Positions 57,498 to 64,000 of a stretch of DNA of 64,000 nt are shown one piece after another. Below the pieces are notes generated by a model. The model ran no database searches. It saw only the letters and a list, made by a program, of their open reading frames with translations, and had not been told where the DNA came from. The position numbers were made by a program, and so were the translations under genes. Positions within the stretch are counted from its first letter, which is position 1, and each line of letters begins with the position of its first letter. The DNA is from Ctena decussata (taxonomy: Eukaryota; Mollusca; Bivalvia; Lucinida; Lucinidae), in assembly GCA_963989385.1 (NCBI GenBank), contig OZ022511.1, forward strand, positions 26,158,503 through 26,222,502, given 5' to 3'.

Positions 57498-60400
57498 ATT
57501 TGGTAAATATAGTTACCTCCCTTACTTGATTACGGAAGCTGTGATAAAATCATGAATGAAAATTGGATTTCAATGATTAGGATTAAATAAAGAAGAATTC
57601 AGCAAAAGGACAGACGGTAAATGGTCTTGTTTACTCTTATCGAAGTTCCGATGCAAATCATGCTAGGCTAGCCTAAATTTCTAAGAGCTCTAACGATCAT
57701 GTCACTGTCAGATTTGACATGCCGATAGGCCTACTCTGAATACTTAAGAATTATTCTTAGAAGAATAGCTGAATTTATTTTGGCAGTCTCAGTCCGTCCA
57801 CAAAATTACTAGTACATTTCCCTCAGCAGAAGTATGATAGCTGTTATGCCCTGGTCATTTGCAAATCCAGCTACCTCATGGCTGGGGGAGGGGCGGGGGA
57901 ATTAGGGACATAATGGACCAGGGACAAAACGGACCATGGACAAAACTGACCACGCTTGGGACAAAACGGACTATGTTCAGGACAAAACAGACCATGTTTA
58001 AGGACAAAATGGACCATGTTCGGACCTTCCGTTAGCTTGAGAAAGCACTGTTTAATTTTAGTTGGAACAGTAATAAAGCGATTTGCGTGCTTAAAAAGAT
58101 AAAAATATTACCCCTTTATCAACGTGTTAAATCAATTAGATAGTTGCGACAACCAAAGATAGTTGAGGTCATGAACAGTAGTCAAATGATTGTGACCATT
58201 TAAGATTGTCTTTGGTAATTATATAAGCTCTATAATCTTTCAACTGGCACCAATTAATGGTCTGGTTTGTTTCCTGGCGTGGTCTGTCTAGTCCTGAAAC
58301 GTGGTCCGTTTTGTCCTGAAACGTGGTCCGTTTTGTCCTGAAACGTGGTCCGTTTTATCCTAACCATGGTCCATTTTGTCTGGTCCGTTTTGTCCATGGT
58401 CCGTTTTGTCCGAGTACCGGGTGGGGGATACTTTGACTTTTTGCCCTGCATGATGCCTGGCACTGTGGGGACAAATGTCTGATTAAATCCCAGTTAAAAG
58501 CCCCCACCCCGTGACTATGTTCAACAGTTGAGGTCGCTATCATGATATCATCTGATCATTGCCCCAGCTATTTCGACAGCCAATCAAAATCCCCACGCAT
58601 GCACTGCCCAAGGGACCATGCTTCAGGTAAACCACAGTATTTATGTCCCTCTATCCCTGAAGATTCAGGATTGCTACGGCCTTTTTTCCAACTGGTTGTT
58701 TCAGCCTGATTTCGGGCTGGTTCTTCAGCCCGATTTTAGTATTTAAAGCCGGTTCGTGTTAGTCTGAATTTAGGGATAAGTCAATTCAGACTTATTTATG
58801 ATCTACGGAAATGGGTAAGAATAAGAATCAGAATTGTTAACTGGTGATATGTCCAAAAACAATCGCTCATGGGGGATTAGAACAGATTAGGCAAAAAAAA
58901 AAAAATAGGTGCGTTTCCAAACCCGACCGATCCTGATTCAGACCCCGACTCTGCTATTTTTATAGACAAAAGAAAAAAAAATTACGATGCTCGAACCCTC
59001 CAAATTTTCGCCCGACCCAAATTGTTTTATACCGCTTTTTTTATCGCTACGGGCACCTCTTTCAGTTCTTTTTCGGTAGTTTGATAGCGGTTCGATTGAT
59101 TCCTCGATACGGAGTTACCTTTCTTGAGACAAATAACCTGCATATTCAGTTATCAAGTCGTCACCTTGAAATTTTCATCTTTACAGCCGAAAAAATCTTA
59201 TTTCCTATGTAAAAATTTGGTAAGTAGCTGCTTAAGTTTGTGTAACATTTAATGATTGACAACATCAACAATAACATCACATTTTCTTAAGGCAAAATGT
59301 TGACGTTTTCAGGAATAGATATAAGCGAGCTCGGAGTTCCGCACTGCGCATGTGCAAACTCAGACTTTGCTCTTGGAGGTCAAAGGTCACCGATGCCAAA
59401 ACAAGGTATACGCACAGCGTAGCACAACATATTGACTAATATTTCAATTTTCAAATATTTCCTTCTATTCTATCTTGCTAAAGTAATGTGACTATCCATT
59501 TTCTCTGAATTGAAAACAATTTTCAGTCATATCAACGATTTTTAATCATGAAAAAGCTGTTTTATATCGACTGACCAGGTAAACGTAATGATGACATATC
59601 TGATTTTTCCACACTTGACCCCTGACTTTTGTGCTCCAGGCCAAACGGAAACTCGGAACTCTAAACTCGCTTATTTCCGTCGTATGATGAATTTTAGCAT
59701 CTTGCATAAATTTGTGTTTCTGTATTACCGTAAATACTGTAAGTTTTGATACGCCTGAAATTATTGTAATTGTCCTAATATTTGAATGGTTTGATTTTAA
59801 CTGTATGAACACTGCCAGCTGATGGATATGGAATGGCAATCAGTGCAGACCCTGATCAAACTGCAATCTGATCTGGGTCTTCACTGTTTGCACAGGTCTG
59901 TCTTTCCCAGTTTTTACGTTACTGAATTTATTTAAACGTTGTGCAAAAGATACAAAATGCTTGGCAAAGTCTTTTCATTTTAGCCCTTTTCCTCAACTTG
60001 TTTGATAAATTTAATAGCGACACTGATGGCTGCCCAAAGCTATGATGGTGTCTTCAAACAGTAACGCCGATGTTGAATATGGAAATCTGTGTACTGAGCA
60101 ACTAATAAAAATTTCTAAACTGACAAATGATAAGATTCTGACGAAATGAGCAAGGTTTCCGATTGAGTCAGTGGTTTCATGTGACGAATTAAAATGCTTC
60201 CCGATGCTGGACGTTGCTATGTTTTTTGGCTTTTTTTTCACAAATTGAATTGGCAAAATGGCAGACCTGCAGTTCTCGCTAAAATCCAAATCATTTGGTA
60301 TTCTACAATGGTGATGATGGCTTGGTGTCCAGTCATGGCGGTTAGCATTCACGGTTGTCATGTTATTAGCATTGTAGCTAAATTGTCTGCCCTTACTATC

Positions 60401-60524
60401 GTCGAAAGTCATTCACAGAAGCAAAGGCGATTTCTACTGCGTTTCATTCGGTATCTGAGTCTTCTTTGTATGTTTTATAAGAGATTTAATGAAGTCTTAA
60501 AATGTAATTTAATGAGTAGATTAT
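57498..60524 (+). repeat. Delta block, copy 2
   Basis: Paralogue of 27705-30703. Its inverted array (57906-58016 and 58280-58411) has an extra 22-bp unit on the right arm, and the DR1 site is at 59377-59389. It sits between truncated unit 3 and unique DNA. Confidence 0.9.
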
Positions 60525-61573
60525 TGCGAACCATTGTAATGTTGCTTAAATCCAATCTCTTCATGCGAAGTATCTAATTGCTTACACCAGAGGCGCGTGA
60601 AGTTCTATACTCCAAAAAAAAGAACCTTCAAAACCTTTTAAATTTGACTCATTTTTAGGCCATTTCGGCAGGGTATATGCAAGCAAAAATGCCTGGATTT
60701 TTGGACTGCTAAAACCGCCAGTTAAAAATACCCCAACAGAAGCAAACTTCTTACCTGTAAACATACTTTTAAAATGTATTTTTAAACATGATAAATTTCT
60801 TCAGTTATGGTCTATGCCATGCTGTTATCCTGAATTCAAAATCTGCCTTAAAAAAAATCTCGTCGCCATTATGGTGTCCAGTTTTCCGTTTACTGTATTG
60901 CGCCAAAGTTGAACATGTGCTTGCATGCTTTAAAAATCACACATCAGTAAAATCATTCAAGTACTCCTTTAGATATGACCAATGTCATTAAGTCACTGTC
61001 CCCATGTTATTTACAATATTTTGTTTGTCCTAATTTAGGTCAAAACGTTTCTTACCAGTGAAAACTTGAAACAAACATGATGAAAATGACGGTCGTGTCA
61101 ACAACGTCAAAACTGCGCAGTAAGGTTAGCGTAAAATTTTCATTAAATTTTGTTTACTGAGGCCTACATGTACTGTCTTTCCGAACAACAAAGATGCAGA
61201 GTAACTTGCGCATACGCACAGTCTGATCAGCGATTTTGTTATTTAGAGGTTGGACAGAGAAGGAATCGTACATTTAAGAGGATCGTTATCCACAGAATCA
61301 TCATTTTTTTTTCCGTAATAAAACCTGTTGACGTTGCTGTGCGATGTTGATACACCGGAAACTGGAGACCATAATGGAGTCCGAACACAAGCTTGCACAC
61401 CTGGCTATTTCTTCAACTAACCAAAATGGCTCATAGCCTGGGTATTTAGCGGCAACATTGGAATATATTTAATAGCATATAACTTCAAGCGCCTGTGTTT
61501 ACACATGCATTGATTCGGATATGACATTTGTCCGTAATCGTCAACAGACACTTTGGTTTAAACTTTTGTAAGT
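60525..61573. other. Unique sequence, nothing recognised
   Basis: No long ORF, repeat match within the window, or structural signal. It replaces the gamma-linker/alpha junction seen after delta block 1. Confidence 0.4.
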
Positions 61574-62246
61574 ACATCAACGTTGAGCTTCAAGCTCCTT
61601 GCGATGCAATTCGAACATCATCAACAAAGAAATACCACCAAACGTTAGCTGCATGTGCATGTAAGCATTGTAGTTAAGATCAGTGTTTCATAAACATACA
61701 GCTGGTGTTTAAATTATGCTGCAAATATTCAACAGATTTCAAGCCAAAGAAAAATTGAAGTAGCATCTGGAAACAAAGAAGTCAAGGTCACATTGAAACT
61801 TTGACGTTTCATGTTAAATTATTGCGTTAAAGTTTTTGAGATCTCTATATGACTCAAATTCTTTGTTGGGTTGGATTGATGTTTTGCATGATGATAGATG
61901 TTGGTCCAAAGTTTAATTCTGTACACCCCCATCCGTGCCAATGACCTAGAGGTCAAGGTCACAGACTTTGATTTTCATGTCAAGTGTTCGAATAATTTTT
62001 TAATATCATATACCATCCAACCCCTTCGTTCAATTTGGTTTATATGTCCAAAGTTTTATTATATACCACCCCAACCCATGCCCGTGTCGTGTATTGTGTT
62101 TAAAGTTTAATGTCATAAGGTGGTGGCGCTGGCCGTATTTATACCTGAGCTCCTGCTCACTTGCTCTAGTTTTGCAAAGCCAGCATTAATTACTTAATTT
62201 TGTCTACGATTTCTTTGTCAAGTTATCTTGTTGATTTTATATTTTA
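61574..62246 (+). repeat. Partial alpha plus gamma linker
   Basis: 61574-61993 matches the second half of alpha (from CGTTGAGCTTCAAGC to GTCAAGTGTTC). It is joined to the gamma linker (62006-62246), which equals 30704-30926. Confidence 0.85.
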
Positions 62247-63886
62247 CATGAGCGACATAACAGGCGAAATATGTTCTTTGACAAAAAAGCGATTTGGACC
62301 GAAATATCTAGATTCATCACGACACAGTTTATAGGCCAACAGTCAAATAAAACTGAAAGTAGAAACAGATAGGAAAAGTAAGCTACTTACATAAAAAAAA
62401 CCGGGTATATATATATTGGCCAACGAAATACTTAAAATGTAGGTCAATACTTAAGGTTATACGGCTAAAGCCAAACAAAAAAATTAACTTTCACACATGT
62501 GGTTGTGCACATTATGTTAATTTTTTACCCTGGATAGTCAAGTCTCTCTTACGGGGCATATATTAAAAAAGGAAGTGGAATCAAAAAAGACTGGTAGGAA
62601 GAATCTCCTCAACATCCTTCCATTGATATGGGATGGTACTCACAAAGGGAAGAATTTGCTAAGAATTCTGGTTCTGAACAATTTTGAATCCATCTAATTT
62701 TTGTCAGAAACAAGGTTTTAATGCAAGTGTAAGTGATAGTGATAATTTCATCACAGGAGAATCAACATGGGATTGCAACATTACCTGTGATTACCTGTCG
62801 ACATCATCGTTGAGCTTGAAGCTTCTTGCGATGCAATTCGAACATCATCAACAAAGAAATACCACCAAACATTAGCTGCATGTGCATGTAAGCATTGTAG
62901 TTAAGATCAGTGTTTCATAAACATACAGCTGAAATTTAAATTATGCTGCAAATATTCAACAGAATTCAAGCCAAAGAAAAATTGAAGTAGCATCTGGAAA
63001 CAAAGAAGTCAAGGTCACATTGAAACTTTGACTTTTCATGTTAAATTATTGCGTTAAAGTTTTTGAGATCTCTATATGATTCAAATTCCGTGTTGGGTTG
63101 GATTGATATTTTGCATGATGATAGATGTTGGTCCAAAGTTTAATTCTGTACACCCCCATCCATGCCAGTGACCTAGAGGTCAAGGTCACAGACTTTGATT
63201 TTCATGTCAAGTTTTCGATTAACGTTTAGCTCACCTGGCCTGAAGGGCCATTGTGAGCTATTGTCATACAAATGCGTTAGGCGTGGGTTGTGCATCGTCC
63301 CGTGCGTTGTCTGTCAACACCTTAAAACAAAATTTCAAACATCTTCTTCTGTAAAACTACTGGTCTCAAGGTTCTCAAATTTCACATAGAGCATGACCTG
63401 ACTCCAGGGTCTCAGAATTGTAAAATTGGGTCAGGTTGAAAATCCCAGATGGCCGCCATTTCAAAAAATAGCAAAAACATAATCAACTTCTTCTCCAGAA
63501 CCACTGGGTATATTTGTCTGTATTTTGGCATGGAACATCAGTGAAACTTTGGTATTCAAAATTTTAAAATGAAAAAAATCTGTAGCAGAGTTTTGTCACA
63601 GTGACCTACTTTCTGTTTACGAGTGTAATTTTGCTCAAATGCCAATGTAAAAAAACCCGACTTGTTCAAACAACTTCTCTAAAACCACTGAACCCTAGGG
63701 TCTCAAATTTCACATGTAGCATGACCAGACTGCAGGGTTTCAAAATTGTAGAATTGGGACAGGTCAAAAATGCAAGATGGCGGCTGTTACTAAAAATAGC
63801 AAAAACAACAAAATCAACTTCTTCTCCAGAACCATTTGGTACATTTGGTTGAAAGTTTGCGTGGAACATTATTGGGACCTTGGAAT
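62247..63886 (+). repeat. Macrosatellite unit 4 (start)
   Basis: Alpha and the first part of beta, colinear with unit 1 up to about 63886. From 63887 to the window end the sequence changes to another dispersed repeat ('gaatggcggccaccttggtcatgtgacc'). Confidence 0.88.
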
Positions 63887-64000
63887 TGAAAATTATAATA
63901 AAAGAGTTTTACCATACATGGGAATGGCGGCCACCTTGGTCATGTGACCAATATCATTTGAAGAACTTTCAATCCTTTCACCAATGTGCAGGCTCCATAT

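Noticed and set aside
1..64000. CRISPR array, rRNA genes or bacterial operons
   Set aside because: No short direct repeats with unique spacers of constant length, no rRNA similarity, and the retroelement and splice-signal content is eukaryotic.

Overview
This is animal nuclear DNA, not microbial. It is AT-rich and dense with transposons, with split or decayed reading frames, splice-site-like signals, microsatellites and long dispersed repeats. The phrasing of those repeats (degenerate runs such as 'gccatcatttgaacaa', 'aagatggccgccatctgcc' and 'gaccttgacct') is, to my recollection, typical of bivalve molluscs. I infer a bivalve or close lophotrochozoan, unverified. I see no clearly intact single-copy host gene.

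Region 1 (1-11,140): two tandem copies of a young Ty3/gypsy LTR retrotransposon sharing a middle LTR. Copy A enters the window inside pol and copy B is complete. The two visible 643-bp LTRs (3297-3939, 10498-11140) differ at one base. Order in copy B: LTR, primer-binding site, gag, protease, RT/RNase H/integrase, a zinc-finger ORF in the env position, polypurine tract, LTR. Pol is broken in both copies. A strong splice donor lies exactly six codons after the gag ATG, and an acceptor lies just before the zinc-finger ORF in the same phase. The LTR also holds three successive GAAA-tetraloop hairpins.

Region 2 (11,141-27,700): a mosaic of old elements. It has a degenerate ~160-bp repeat with a tRNA-like insert, a 105-bp MITE, a decayed RPA70-like gene (minus strand), a long-arm foldback element, and a pair of perfect 30-bp inverted repeats 4.7 kb apart enclosing six copies of a 17-nt motif. 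It also has a 5'-truncated LINE with a 15-bp target duplication, a CRE-rich stretch with a candidate exon, and a dead Tc1-like transposase.

Region 3 (27,700-64,000): a higher-order repeat. A ~3-kb block (27705-30703 and 57498-60524) flanks a macrosatellite with a ~7.06-kb unit. There is a short deleted unit (30927-32188), two full units (32189-39256, 39257-49030), a third truncated unit (49031-57497) and the start of another (62247-). Unit 2 alone carries a TA-duplicating MITE and a 1.7-kb palindrome. Unit 3 alone carries a LINE. The other units act as empty-site controls, so the insertions are dated after amplification. Each unit contains a cluster of a 14-nt motif, CTCAGGAGTGTAAC, in both orientations.

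No CRISPR array, rRNA or operon is present. The main candidates for new biology are the spliced-ORF3 architecture of the gypsy element, the tetraloop trio, and the motif clusters carried by several unrelated repeat families.
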